The notes beneath the pieces are model-generated. The model was not told the DNA's origin. It did no database searches and saw only the letters and a program-made list of their open reading frames with translations. Of a DNA stretch of 64,000 nucleotides, positions 7,197 to 16,039 are shown piece after piece. The translations under genes were made by a program, and so were the position numbers. The stretch's first letter is position 1, and every line of letters begins with the position of its first letter. The DNA comes from Chryseobacterium sp. 18061 (GTDB taxonomy: Bacteria > Pseudomonadota > Gammaproteobacteria > Enterobacterales > Enterobacteriaceae): positions 165,661 to 229,660 of the forward strand of contig CACSKA010000010.1 in the NCBI GenBank assembly GCA_902706205.1, given 5' to 3'.

Positions 7197-9740
7197 ATGG
7201 CGGGGAATGACCGCGAGCCGATTGGACGTAAAGGCAAGCCTGCACGTCCGGCTAAGCAGAAGGTTAGCCGTCGTCGTCTCAGGGACGAAGAGTACGACGA
7301 TGATGATTACGAAGATGAGGATGACGAACCGATGCCGCGCAATGGAAAAGGTAAAGGCAAGAAGCCCCGTCGCAAATACGGCTGGTTCTGGCTACTGGTC
7401 AAATTAGGCATCGTTTTTGCGGTGTTGATGGCCATTTATGGCGTCTATCTGGATCAGAAAATCCGTGCACGAATCGACGGTAAAGTGTGGCAGCTGCCAG
7501 CGGCGGTCTATGGCCGTATGGTTAACCTCGAACCGGATATGCCCGTCAGCAAGAATGAGATGGTGCGACTGCTGACGGCCACGCAGTACCGCCAGGTGAC
7601 GGCGATGACCCGTCCGGGCGAGTTTACCGTGCAGTCCAACAGCATCGAGATGATCCGTCGTCCGTTTGATTTCCCGGACAGTAAAGAAGGGCAGGTGCGC
7701 GCGCGTCTGACCTTTGATGGCGATCATCTGGATTCCATCACTAACATGGATAACAATCGTCAGTTCGGTTTCTTCCGTCTCGATCCGCGCCTGATAACCA
7801 TGATGTCATCGCCTAACGGCGAGCAGCGCCTGTTTGTGCCGCGCAGTGGTTTCCCGGACTTGCTGATCGACACGCTGATTGCGACCGAAGACCGTCATTT
7901 CTACGAGCATGACGGCATTAGCTTCTACTCGATGGGGCGTGCGGTACTGGCGAACCTGACGGCGGGCCGAACGGTGCAGGGCGCAAGTACCCTGACTCAA
8001 CAGCTGGTGAAAAACCTGTTCCTCTCCAGCGAACGCTCCTACTGGCGTAAAGCCAACGAAGCGTACATGGCGCTGATCATGGATGCCCGTTACAGCAAAG
8101 ACAGGATCCTTGAGCTGTATATGAACGAGGTGTACCTCGGTCAGAGTGGCGACAACGAAATCCGCGGTTTCCCGCTGGCAAGCCTGTACTACTTTGGCCG
8201 CCCGGTGGAAGAACTGAGCCTCGACCAGCAGGCGCTGCTGGTGGGCATGGTGAAAGGGGCGTCTATCTACAACCCGTGGCGTAACCCGAAACTCGCACTG
8301 GAACGTCGTAACCTGGTCCTGCGCCTGCTGCAACAGCAGAAGGTTATCGATCAGGAGCTGTACGACATGCTCAGCGCGCGTCCGTTGGGCGTGCAGCCGC
8401 GCGGTGGGGTGATTTCTCCACAGCCAGCGTTTATGCAGATGGTGCGTCAGGAGTTGCAGGCGAAGCTCGGTGACAAGGTGAAAGATCTTTCCGGTGTGAA
8501 AATCTTTACCACCTTCGATTCCGTGGCGCAGGATGCGGCAGAAAAAGCGGCGACCGAAGGCATTCCGGTCCTGAAGAAACAGCGTAAGCTGAGCGACCTC
8601 GAAACCGCGATGGTAATTGTCGACCGTATGACCGGCGAAGTGCGGGCGATGGTCGGTGGTGCAGAGCCGCAGTATGCGGGTTATAACCGTGCGATGCAGG
8701 CGCGTCGTTCGATTGGTTCTCTGGCAAAACCGGCGACCTATCTGACCGCGCTGAGTCAGGCGAATACCTATCGTCTGAACACCTGGATTGCCGATGCGCC
8801 GGTCACGATTCATCTTTCGAACGGCCAGACCTGGTCCCCGCAGAACGATGATAAGCGCTTTAGCGGTCAGGTGATGTTAGTGGATGCGCTGACGCGTTCG
8901 ATGAACGTACCGACGGTGAACCTCGGGATGGCGCTGGGACTGCCGGCAATCACCGATACCTGGCAAAAACTCGGCGTGCCGAAGGATCAGCTTAGTGCGG
9001 TTCCGGCGATGATTCTTGGCGCCCTGAACCTGACGCCAATCGAAGTGGCTCAGGCGTTCCAGACTATCTCCAGCGGCGGTAACCGTGCGACGCTTTCCGC
9101 GCTGCGTTCGGTCATTGCGGAAGATGGCACCGTGCTGTACCAGAGCTATCCGCAGGCTGAACGTGCCGTTCCGGCACAGGCGGCCTACATGACGTTGTGG
9201 ACCATGCAGCAGGTTGTGCAGCGCGGTACAGGTCGTCAGCTTGGCGCGAAGTATCCGAATCTGCATCTGGCGGGTAAAACCGGGACCACCAACAATAACG
9301 TCGACACCTGGTTTGCGGGCGTCGACGGACGTGAAGTGGTGATCACCTGGGTTGGCCGTGATAACAACCAGCCGACTAAGCTGTACGGGGCCAGTGGTGC
9401 GATGTCCATTTATCAGCGTTATCTGTCCAACGAGTCGCCGATCCCACTGGATCTGACGCCACCGGAAGATATCGTCAATATGAGCGTCGACGACAACGGC
9501 AACTTTATCTGTGATGGGGCAGGTATGCGTCAGCTGCCGGTCTGGACGACCAATCCGGATCAGCTGTGTCAGCAGAGCCAGGCGATGCAACAGCAACAGC
9601 AGGACGCAAATCCGTTCGGCGGCCAGCAGCAGCCACAGCAACAGCAGCCTCAGCAGCAGCAACAGCAACAGCAGCCAGCGAAGCAGGAAAAAGGCGATGG
9701 CGTAGCGGGCTGGATTAAAGATATGTTCGGCGGCAACTAA
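7197..9740 (+). CDS. mrcB: MrcB, penicillin-binding protein 1b (bifunctional transglycosylase/transpeptidase)
   Basis: PBP1b polymerises lipid II into glycan strands and cross-links them at the inner membrane. The order is a basic/acidic cytoplasmic tail (1-60), one membrane anchor (about 62-84), the UB2H region, the GT51 transglycosylase with catalytic E231 in EDRHFYEHDG, and the transpeptidase with S508-LAK, SMN (568-570) and KTGTT (694-698). The 847 residues compare with 844 in E. coli. Met46 is conserved, the site where E. coli initiates the shorter PBP1b-gamma form. The last 60 residues are unusually glutamine-rich, encoded mostly by CAG/CAA repeats. Palindromic repeats flank the gene on both sides. 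Confidence 0.98.
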   Translation: MAGNDREPIGRKGKPARPAKQKVSRRRLRDEEYDDDDYEDEDDEPMPRNGKGKGKKPRRKYGWFWLLVKLGIVFAVLMAIYGVYLDQKIRARIDGKVWQLPAAVYGRMVNLEPDMPVSKNEMVRLLTATQYRQVTAMTRPGEFTVQSNSIEMIRRPFDFPDSKEGQVRARLTFDGDHLDSITNMDNNRQFGFFRLDPRLITMMSSPNGEQRLFVPRSGFPDLLIDTLIATEDRHFYEHDGISFYSMGRAVLANLTAGRTVQGASTLTQQLVKNLFLSSERSYWRKANEAYMALIMDARYSKDRILELYMNEVYLGQSGDNEIRGFPLASLYYFGRPVEELSLDQQALLVGMVKGASIYNPWRNPKLALERRNLVLRLLQQQKVIDQELYDMLSARPLGVQPRGGVISPQPAFMQMVRQELQAKLGDKVKDLSGVKIFTTFDSVAQDAAEKAATEGIPVLKKQRKLSDLETAMVIVDRMTGEVRAMVGGAEPQYAGYNRAMQARRSIGSLAKPATYLTALSQANTYRLNTWIADAPVTIHLSNGQTWSPQNDDKRFSGQVMLVDALTRSMNVPTVNLGMALGLPAITDTWQKLGVPKDQLSAVPAMILGALNLTPIEVAQAFQTISSGGNRATLSALRSVIAEDGTVLYQSYPQAERAVPAQAAYMTLWTMQQVVQRGTGRQLGAKYPNLHLAGKTGTTNNNVDTWFAGVDGREVVITWVGRDNNQPTKLYGASGAMSIYQRYLSNESPIPLDLTPPEDIVNMSVDDNGNFICDGAGMRQLPVWTTNPDQLCQQSQAMQQQQQDANPFGGQQQPQQQQPQQQQQQQQPAKQEKGDGVAGWIKDMFGGN
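9584..9681 (+). repeat. CAG/CAA microsatellite-like tract encoding the PBP1b poly-Gln tail
   Basis: About 33 codons are dominated by CAG and CAA, interrupted by proline codons and a single ANPFGG spacer. The tract lies in the disordered periplasmic C-terminus beyond the transpeptidase domain. Such a tract is prone to slippage in multiples of three, so its length may vary between strains. Confidence 0.75.
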
Positions 9741-9746
9741 GACTGT

Positions 9747-9855
9747 TCCCCCTCACCCTAACCCTCTCCTCACAAGGGAGAGGGGACTGTCCGGTTGAAA
9801 GGACAGGCCGGTTCCCCCCCTCGCTCATTGGGGGAGAGGACCGGGGTGAGGGGCA
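9747..9855. repeat. Pyrimidine/purine palindromic repeat, copy 2 (mrcB-fhuA)
   Basis: The left arm CCCCTCACCCTAACCCTCTC pairs with the right arm GAGAGGACCGGGGTGAGGGG. Two inner stems, CCTCTCCTCACAAGGGAGAGG and CTGTCC...GGACAG, lie between them. Same family as 7012-7105. It follows mrcB by seven bases and could act as a strong transcript end or mRNA stabiliser. Confidence 0.8.
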
Positions 9856-9972
9856 TTTTTTAACCTTCCTTTAACTCCCCACTTACCATCAGGTTATTTT
9901 TTAAACCCTCAATTCTGGTAGGGACGTATTCCGCTTGCTATGACTTCCGCGTTTCGCCTATTATTCTGCGGG

Positions 9973-9991
9973 CATAATAATAATTCTCGTT
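9973..9991 (+). promoter_or_regulatory. Fur-box-like site upstream of fhuA
   Basis: The sequence CATAATAATAATTCTCGTT matches about 12 of 19 positions of the Fur consensus, including both ATAAT-type half-sites on the left. It lies 38 bp before the fhuA start, where iron-dependent Fur repression would be expected. No better match is visible in the 173-bp stretch between the palindromic repeat and fhuA. Confidence 0.55.
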
Positions 9992-10028
9992 TACGTTATC
10001 ATTCACTCAATATTATCAGAGAACAATC

Positions 10029-12236
10029 ATGGCGCGTCTCAACACTGCTCAGCCAATGAATACCTCACTGCGCAAGCTCGCATTGGTAGTAGCCACAGCG
10101 GTTAGCGGCATGTCTGTCAACGCACAGGCAGCGACACAACCTAAAGAAGAAACCATTACCGTGACGGCCGCACCAGCGGCACAGGAAAGCGCGTGGGGCC
10201 CAGCGGCTACCGTCGCAGCCAAACATTCCGCCACCGCCACGAAAACCGACACCCCGATTGAAAAGACCCCGCAGTCGATTTCAGTGGTGACGCGTGAAGA
10301 AATGGACATGAAACAACCGGCCACGGTGAAAGAAGCGCTGGCCTATACGCCAGGCGTCTTTGCAACGCGTGGCAGCTCGACGACCTATGATGTGGTGTCT
10401 ATTCGCGGTTTCACCACCTCGTCCACGGTCAATACTAACCAGTACCTCGACGGCATGAAGCTTCAGGGTGATAACTACTCTGAAATGTCGATGGACCCGT
10501 ATTTTCTGGAGCGTGTGGAAGTGATGCGCGGTCCGGTTTCCGTTCTGTACGGAAAAAGTAACCCAGGCGGTATCGTCAGCATGGTCAGCAAGCGTCCGAC
10601 CACTGAGCCGTTAAAAGAAATTCAGTTCAAAATGGGCACTGACAACCTGTGGCAGACCGGTTTTGACTTCAGCGATGCGATTGATGACGACGGCGTGTGG
10701 TCTTACCGCCTGACCGGTTTGGGCAGCAGCCAGAACGCACAGCAGGAAATGGTGAAATCCACCCGTTACGCGATTGCGCCATCTTTCAGCTGGCGTCCGG
10801 ATGATAAAACCGACTTCACCTTCCTGAGCAACTTCCAGAGCGACCCAAATGCGGGTTACTACGGCTGGTTGCCGCGCGAAGGAACCGTGGTGCCGTACTA
10901 CGATGCCAACGGTAAAGCGCATAAACTGCCGACGGACTTCAACGAAGGGGAATCGGATAACAAAATGGCGCGCCGTCAGAAGATGGTGGGCTACAGCTTC
11001 TCGCATGAATTCAACGACACCTTCACCGTGCGCCAGAACCTGCGCTACGCCCAGGTGAACACCCTGTATCGCTCTGTTTATGGCAACGGCTACATTGCGC
11101 CGGGCCAGATCAGCCGCGCGTACGTGCGTTCAGATGAAAACATGAACAGCTTCACCGTGGATAACCAGCTGCAGTCCAAATTTGCTACCGGTGCCGTGGA
11201 TCACACGCTGTTGACTGGCGTGGACTATATGCGTATGCGCAATGATATCGACGCTGACTATGGTTCAGCCGATCCGATCAGCATGAGTAATCCGCAGCAC
11301 GGTAACCCGAACGTCAACGTGTTCTTCCCGTATGCGGTGCTGAACCGTCAGGAACAGACCGGTTTGTACGTGCAGGATCAGGCCGAATGGGATAAGTGGG
11401 TGCTGACGCTGGGCGGTCGCTACGACTTCGCGAAAACGTCAACCCTTACCCGTTCGTCAAACACCACTGCGGAAGTTAACGATCACCAGTTCACCTGGCG
11501 CGGTGGTCTGAACTATCTGTTCGACAACGGTATTTCCCCATACTTCAGCTACAGCGAATCTTTCGAGCCGATCTCCGGGGCGACGATGGGCGGTAAACCG
11601 TTCAATCCGTCTAACGGCAAGCAGTACGAAGCGGGTGTGAAGTACGTACCGAAAGATATGCCAGTGGTGGTGACGGCGGCAGTGTATCAGCTGACCAAAG
11701 ATGGCAACCTGACGGCAGACCCGAGCGCGCCGAGCAGCGGATTTAGCGTCCAGGGCGGCGAAATTCGCTCCCGTGGCGTAGAGCTGGAAGCGAAGGCGGC
11801 GGTGAATGCCAACGTCAACCTGACAGCGTCTTACACCTTCACCGATGCGAAATACACTGAAGATACCTGGTATGAAGGTAAGCGTCCGGCGGAGATCCCA
11901 CGTAACATGGCTTCTCTGTGGGCGGATTACACCTTCCACGAAACCGCGCTCAGTGGTCTGACGATCGGTGCGGGCGGACGTTACATCGGTAACACCGTCA
12001 GCTACTACTCAGCGAACTCGCCTAAGGCGTATGAATCGTTCAACGTGGCAGGCTATGCGCTGATGGACGCTACCGTGAAATACGATCTGGCACGCTTTGG
12101 TCTGCCGGGATCGTCGGTGGGCGTGAATGTCACCAACCTGTTCGATCGTGAATACGTCTCCAGCTGCTACAGTGAATACGCGTGCTACTGGGGCGCGGAG
12201 CGTCAGGTTGTGGCGACAGCCACCTTCCGTTTCTAA
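10029..12236 (+). CDS. fhuA: FhuA, TonB-dependent ferrichrome outer-membrane receptor
   Basis: FhuA imports ferrichrome across the outer membrane using TonB energy; in E. coli it is also the receptor for phages T1, T5 and phi80, colicin M and microcin J25. The 735-residue precursor has a signal peptide ending near residue 34 (NAQA), a TonB box ETITVTA (41-47), the plug with the MRGPVSVLYGKSNPGG stretch, and a barrel ending in the outer-membrane signature TATFRF. It is 12 residues shorter than E. coli. The difference lies mainly in exposed loops: the segment equivalent to loop 4 (about 11075-11130) lacks the E. coli cysteine pair. Only the C-terminal pair CYSEYAC remains. First gene of the fhuACDB operon. 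Confidence 0.95.
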   Translation: MARLNTAQPMNTSLRKLALVVATAVSGMSVNAQAATQPKEETITVTAAPAAQESAWGPAATVAAKHSATATKTDTPIEKTPQSISVVTREEMDMKQPATVKEALAYTPGVFATRGSSTTYDVVSIRGFTTSSTVNTNQYLDGMKLQGDNYSEMSMDPYFLERVEVMRGPVSVLYGKSNPGGIVSMVSKRPTTEPLKEIQFKMGTDNLWQTGFDFSDAIDDDGVWSYRLTGLGSSQNAQQEMVKSTRYAIAPSFSWRPDDKTDFTFLSNFQSDPNAGYYGWLPREGTVVPYYDANGKAHKLPTDFNEGESDNKMARRQKMVGYSFSHEFNDTFTVRQNLRYAQVNTLYRSVYGNGYIAPGQISRAYVRSDENMNSFTVDNQLQSKFATGAVDHTLLTGVDYMRMRNDIDADYGSADPISMSNPQHGNPNVNVFFPYAVLNRQEQTGLYVQDQAEWDKWVLTLGGRYDFAKTSTLTRSSNTTAEVNDHQFTWRGGLNYLFDNGISPYFSYSESFEPISGATMGGKPFNPSNGKQYEAGVKYVPKDMPVVVTAAVYQLTKDGNLTADPSAPSSGFSVQGGEIRSRGVELEAKAAVNANVNLTASYTFTDAKYTEDTWYEGKRPAEIPRNMASLWADYTFHETALSGLTIGAGGRYIGNTVSYYSANSPKAYESFNVAGYALMDATVKYDLARFGLPGSSVGVNVTNLFDREYVSSCYSEYACYWGAERQVVATATFRF

Positions 12237-12246
12237 TCTCCTCTTT

Positions 12247-12270
12247 GGGCACGGTTCGCCGTGCCCTTTT
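12247..12270 (+). terminator. UUCG-loop hairpin between fhuA and fhuC
   Basis: GGGCACGG-TTCG-CCGTGCCC followed by TTTT: an 8-bp perfect stem with an extra-stable UUCG tetraloop and a short U tract, 10 bp after the fhuA stop. As an intra-operon partial terminator it would let the receptor be made in excess over the FhuCDB importer. Confidence 0.8.
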
Positions 12271-12285
12271 GACAAGTTGGCCGTT

Positions 12286-13083
12286 ATGCAGGACACCACA
12301 ACTCAGACCGACACCACGTTCGCTATGAACGATGTCACCTTTCGTGTGCCAGGCCGTACGCTGCTGCACCCGCTTTCACTGACCTTCCCGCCTGGAAAAG
12401 TGACCGGCCTTATCGGTCATAACGGTTCAGGTAAATCCACGCTGTTAAAAATGTTGGGTCGTCACCAGCCGCCGTCAGAAGGCGATATCCTGCTGGATGG
12501 ACAACCGCTGGAAAGCTGGAACAGTAAAGCGTTTGCGCGCAAGGTGGCCTATCTGCCCCAGCAGTTACCGCAGGCAGAAGGGATGACGGTACGCGAACTG
12601 GTGGCGATTGGCCGCTATCCGTGGCACGGTGCGTTGGGGCGATTTGGCGCAGCGGACCGCGAGAAAGTAGAAGAAGCGATTTCGTTGGTTGGATTGAAAC
12701 CGTTGGCCCATCGTCTGGTGGACAGTCTTTCTGGCGGCGAACGCCAGCGCGCGTGGATTGCGATGCTGGTGGCGCAGGACAGCCGTTGTCTACTGCTGGA
12801 TGAACCGACCTCTGCGCTGGATATTGCTCATCAGGTCGACGTCCTGGCGTTGGTGCATCGTCTCAGTCAGCAACGCGGCCTGACGGTGATTGCGGTGCTG
12901 CATGACATCAACATGGCGGCGCGCTACTGCGACTATCTGGTGGCGTTGCGCGGTGGTGAAATGATTGCCCAGGGCACGCCGGAAACGCTGATGCGTGGCG
13001 AAACACTGGAAAAAATTTACGGAATTCCGATGGGGATCCTGCCGCATCCGGCGGGTGCTGCCCCGGTAAGCTTTGTTTATTGA
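12286..13083 (+). CDS. fhuC: FhuC, iron(III)-hydroxamate ABC transporter ATP-binding protein
   Basis: FhuC is the cytoplasmic ATPase that drives FhuB-mediated uptake of hydroxamate siderophores. The 265 residues show Walker A GHNGSGKST (44-52), the ABC signature SGGERQR, Walker B LLLDEP and the switch histidine in VLHDIN. The ATG at 12286 is chosen because E. coli-type homology begins shortly after it and the length matches exactly; longer in-frame starts lie inside fhuA. Its TGA stop shares one base with the fhuD ATG (TGATG), so the two are translationally coupled. Confidence 0.97.
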   Translation: MQDTTTQTDTTFAMNDVTFRVPGRTLLHPLSLTFPPGKVTGLIGHNGSGKSTLLKMLGRHQPPSEGDILLDGQPLESWNSKAFARKVAYLPQQLPQAEGMTVRELVAIGRYPWHGALGRFGAADREKVEEAISLVGLKPLAHRLVDSLSGGERQRAWIAMLVAQDSRCLLLDEPTSALDIAHQVDVLALVHRLSQQRGLTVIAVLHDINMAARYCDYLVALRGGEMIAQGTPETLMRGETLEKIYGIPMGILPHPAGAAPVSFVY

Positions 13084-13973
13084 TGAATGATTCCCTCTCG
13101 ATAAGCCGTCGTCGTTTATTGACGGCTATGGCGCTGTCTCCGCTGCTCTGGCAGATGAAAAGCGCGCACGCTGCGGCGGTGGATCCGCAGCGCATCGTGG
13201 CCCTCGAATGGCTGCCGGTAGAACTGCTGCTGGCGCTGGGCGTAACGCCGTACGGCGTGGCCGACATTCCCAATTACAACCTGTGGGTTAACGAACCGGC
13301 GCTGCCTGCATCGGTGATTGACGTTGGCTTGCGTACCGAACCTAATCTCGAACTGCTGACCGAAATGAAACCGTCGTACATGGTGTGGTCGGCAGGTTAT
13401 GGTCCGTCGCCAGAAAAACTGGCACGTATCGCACCGGGCCGCGGTTTCAATTTCAGCGACGGTAAACATCCGCTGGCAAATGCCCGTAAGTCGCTTGTGG
13501 AAATGGGCCAGTTGCTGGGCATGGAAAACCAGGCTCAGGCGCATCTCAACCATTTCGATCAATTTGTGGCGCAGCATAAACCGCGTTTTTCCGCGCGTGG
13601 CGGACGGCCGCTGCTGATGGTAACGCTGCTCGATGCCCGTCATGTGCTGGCCTTCGGTTCGAACTGCCTGTTCCAGCAAATCCTGGATGAGTACGGGATA
13701 GTGAATGCCTGGCAGGGCGAAACCAACTTCTGGGGGAGTGAGGTGGTCGGCATCGACCGATTGGGCGAGTTCAAGGACGTGGACGTTATCTGTTTCGATC
13801 ACGGCAACGAAACCGACATGCAAAAACTGATGGCCACGCCGCTGTGGCAGGCGATGTCGTTTGTGCGTCAGCAGCGCTTCCAGCGAGTGCCTGCCGTGTG
13901 GTTCTACGGTGCGACGCTGTCGGTGATGAATTTTATCCGTATTCTCGATAACGCGTTGGGAGGCAAGGCATGA
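13083..13973 (+). CDS. fhuD: FhuD, periplasmic iron(III)-hydroxamate binding protein
   Basis: FhuD is the class III substrate-binding protein that carries ferric hydroxamates from FhuA/TonB to FhuB in the periplasm. The 296 residues begin with a twin-arginine-like signal peptide (SRRRLLTAM, then a hydrophobic stretch ending at AHAAA). The two-lobed helical-backbone fold is supported by the conserved RIVALEW N-terminus and GETNFWG motif. The start ATG overlaps the fhuC stop. The stop overlaps the fhuB ATG (ATGA). Confidence 0.96.
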   Translation: MNDSLSISRRRLLTAMALSPLLWQMKSAHAAAVDPQRIVALEWLPVELLLALGVTPYGVADIPNYNLWVNEPALPASVIDVGLRTEPNLELLTEMKPSYMVWSAGYGPSPEKLARIAPGRGFNFSDGKHPLANARKSLVEMGQLLGMENQAQAHLNHFDQFVAQHKPRFSARGGRPLLMVTLLDARHVLAFGSNCLFQQILDEYGIVNAWQGETNFWGSEVVGIDRLGEFKDVDVICFDHGNETDMQKLMATPLWQAMSFVRQQRFQRVPAVWFYGATLSVMNFIRILDNALGGKA

Positions 13974-15952
13974 GCCAGCGCATCGCGCGTTTCCCGGCAT
14001 TCATTCTCTTCGTGCTGTTTATCGCCTCGGCGTGGCTGAGCTGGCACAACTTTAACGTGGCGCTGCCACGTGGACAGTGGCGGGAAGCGCTGTGGCAGCC
14101 GAACGTCGATAGCATCCGGCAGATGCTGTTCCACTACAGTTTGCTGCCGCGCGTGGTTATCTCGCTGCTCGTTGGGGCCGGGCTGGGGCTGGTCGGCGTT
14201 CTGTTCCAGCAAGTTTTACGTAATCCGCTGGCCGAACCGACGACGCTCGGCGTCGCCACCGGGGCACAGCTCGGCATCACGATCACCACGCTGTGGGCTA
14301 TTCCGGGCGCATTCTCAACGCAGTTTGCGGCACTGGCGGGGGCCTGTGTGGTCGGTGCGCTGGTGTTTGGCGTCTCCTGGGGCAAGCGTTTGTCGCCGGT
14401 GACACTGATCCTCGCCGGGCTGGTGGTGAGCATGTACTGCGGCGCGGTGAATCAGCTTTTGGTGATTTTTCACCACGACCAGCTGCAAAGCATGTTCCTG
14501 TGGAGTACCGGCACGTTGACGCAAACCGACTGGAGCGTGGTGCAGCAACTTTGGCCGCAGCTGCTCGGCGGCGTGATGCTCACACTTCTGCTGCTGCGCC
14601 CGTTAACCCTGATGGGGCTCGACGACGGCGTTGCGCGTAATTTGGGCCTGGCACTGTCTCTGGCACGTCTCGGGGCGCTGACACTGGCGATCGTTATCAG
14701 TGCGCTGCTGGTTAATGCAGTGGGCATTATCGGCTTCATCGGCCTGTTTGCGCCGCTGCTGGCGAAAATGCTCGGCGCGCGACGTTTGCTTTCGCGCCTG
14801 ATACTGGCTCCGCTGATTGGGGCGCTGATCCTCTGGCTTTCTGATCAGCTGATTTTGTGGCTTTCACAGGTGTGGATGGAAGTGTCTACCGGCTCCGTCA
14901 CTGCGCTGATTGGCGCACCGCTGCTGCTGTGGCTCCTGCCGCGCCTGCGTAGCATTAGCGCTCCGGCGATGGACGTGGGCGATCGCGTGGCGACTGAACG
15001 CCAGCGGGTACGGGTGTGGGCGTTGGCCGGTTGTGGTGTGCTGCTGATTGGTATGCTGGCTGCGCTGTCGCTCGGGCGTGATGCGCAGAGCTGGCACTGG
15101 GCGACGGGCGATTTACTGAATGCACTGATGGAGTGGCGTGCGCCGCGAATTCTGGCGGCGCTGATTGCCGGGATAATGCTGGCGGTTGCGGGTTGTATTA
15201 TTCAACGCCTGACCGGCAACCCGATGGCGAGCCCGGAAGTGCTGGGTATTTCCTCCGGTGCTGCGTTTGGCGTGGTGTTGATGCTGTTCTTCGTGCCGGG
15301 TAATGCCTTTGGCTGGCTGCTGCCGGCTGGCAGTCTGGGCGCGGCGGTGACACTGATGATTATTCTGATTGCCTCAGGCCGGGGTGGATTCTCTCCGCAC
15401 CGAATGCTGCTGGCCGGGATGGCGCTCAGTACCGCGTTTACGATGCTGCTGATGATGTTGCAGGCGAGCGGCGATCCGCGCATGGCGCAGATCCTCACCT
15501 GGATTTCTGGTTCTACTTATAACGCGTCGTACGAGCAGGTGCTGCACACCGGACTGGTGATGATTGTGTTGCTTGCGCTGACGCCGCTGTGTCGGCGCTG
15601 GCTGACGATACTGCCGCTCGGGGGTGACACTGCCCGCGCGGTGGGCATGGCGCTGACGCCGACGCGCGTGGCGCTGCTGCTGTTAGCCGCCAGCCTGACG
15701 GCGACGGCGACGATGACCATTGGTCCACTGAGCTTTATTGGTCTTATGGCGCCGCATATCGCGCGGATGATGGGCTTTCGCAGAACGATGCCGCACATGA
15801 TTCTGTCGGCATTAGTGGGGGGGATTATGTTGGTTATTGCTGACTGGTGTGGACGGATGGTGCTGTTCCCGTACCAAATCCCGGCCGGGCTGCTGTCTAC
15901 GTTTATCGGCGCGCCGTACTTTATTTATCTGCTGAGGAAGCAGAGCCGGTAA
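13970..15952 (+). CDS. fhuB: FhuB, iron(III)-hydroxamate ABC transporter permease
   Basis: FhuB is the inner-membrane channel; unusually it is a fusion of two FecCD-type permease halves in one chain, so no partner permease is needed. The 660 residues (same as E. coli) are hydrophobic throughout, with about twenty predicted membrane segments. The duplicated cytoplasmic loops that contact FhuC can be seen as GLFAPLLAKMLG in the first half and GLMAPHIARMMG in the second. It ends the operon and is followed by a REP pair. Confidence 0.96.
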   Translation: MSQRIARFPAFILFVLFIASAWLSWHNFNVALPRGQWREALWQPNVDSIRQMLFHYSLLPRVVISLLVGAGLGLVGVLFQQVLRNPLAEPTTLGVATGAQLGITITTLWAIPGAFSTQFAALAGACVVGALVFGVSWGKRLSPVTLILAGLVVSMYCGAVNQLLVIFHHDQLQSMFLWSTGTLTQTDWSVVQQLWPQLLGGVMLTLLLLRPLTLMGLDDGVARNLGLALSLARLGALTLAIVISALLVNAVGIIGFIGLFAPLLAKMLGARRLLSRLILAPLIGALILWLSDQLILWLSQVWMEVSTGSVTALIGAPLLLWLLPRLRSISAPAMDVGDRVATERQRVRVWALAGCGVLLIGMLAALSLGRDAQSWHWATGDLLNALMEWRAPRILAALIAGIMLAVAGCIIQRLTGNPMASPEVLGISSGAAFGVVLMLFFVPGNAFGWLLPAGSLGAAVTLMIILIASGRGGFSPHRMLLAGMALSTAFTMLLMMLQASGDPRMAQILTWISGSTYNASYEQVLHTGLVMIVLLALTPLCRRWLTILPLGGDTARAVGMALTPTRVALLLLAASLTATATMTIGPLSFIGLMAPHIARMMGFRRTMPHMILSALVGGIMLVIADWCGRMVLFPYQIPAGLLSTFIGAPYFIYLLRKQSR

Positions 15953-15955
15953 ACA

Positions 15956-16028
15956 TGCCCGGGGCGCAAGCTTGCCGGCCTACTCATCCGAAGAGTTGTA
16001 GGCTCGGTAAGCGTAGCGCCACCGGGCA
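15956..16028. repeat. BIME: two inverted REP sequences between fhuB and hemL
   Basis: Left unit TGCCCGGGGCGCAAGCTTGC...GGCCTAC and right unit GTAGGCTCGGTAAGCGTAGC...CCGGGCA are imperfect inverted copies around a short spacer. The GCC(G)/GTAGGC ends and the GCGTAGCGCC core are typical enterobacterial REP sequence. It lies between convergent genes, as REPs usually do, and may stabilise 3' ends or bind gyrase/IHF. Confidence 0.85.
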
Positions 16029-16039
16029 ATATCAACCTA

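Noticed and set aside
7806..9668. Two long minus-strand frames opposite mrcB (one very leucine-rich)
   Set aside because: The leucine run is simply the complement of the CAG glutamine tract; no independent evidence for coding.
7012..9855. The flanking palindromes as inverted terminal repeats of a transposon carrying mrcB
   Set aside because: mrcB is syntenic with other enterobacteria, there is no transposase, and the copies are each self-contained palindromes of a dispersed type.
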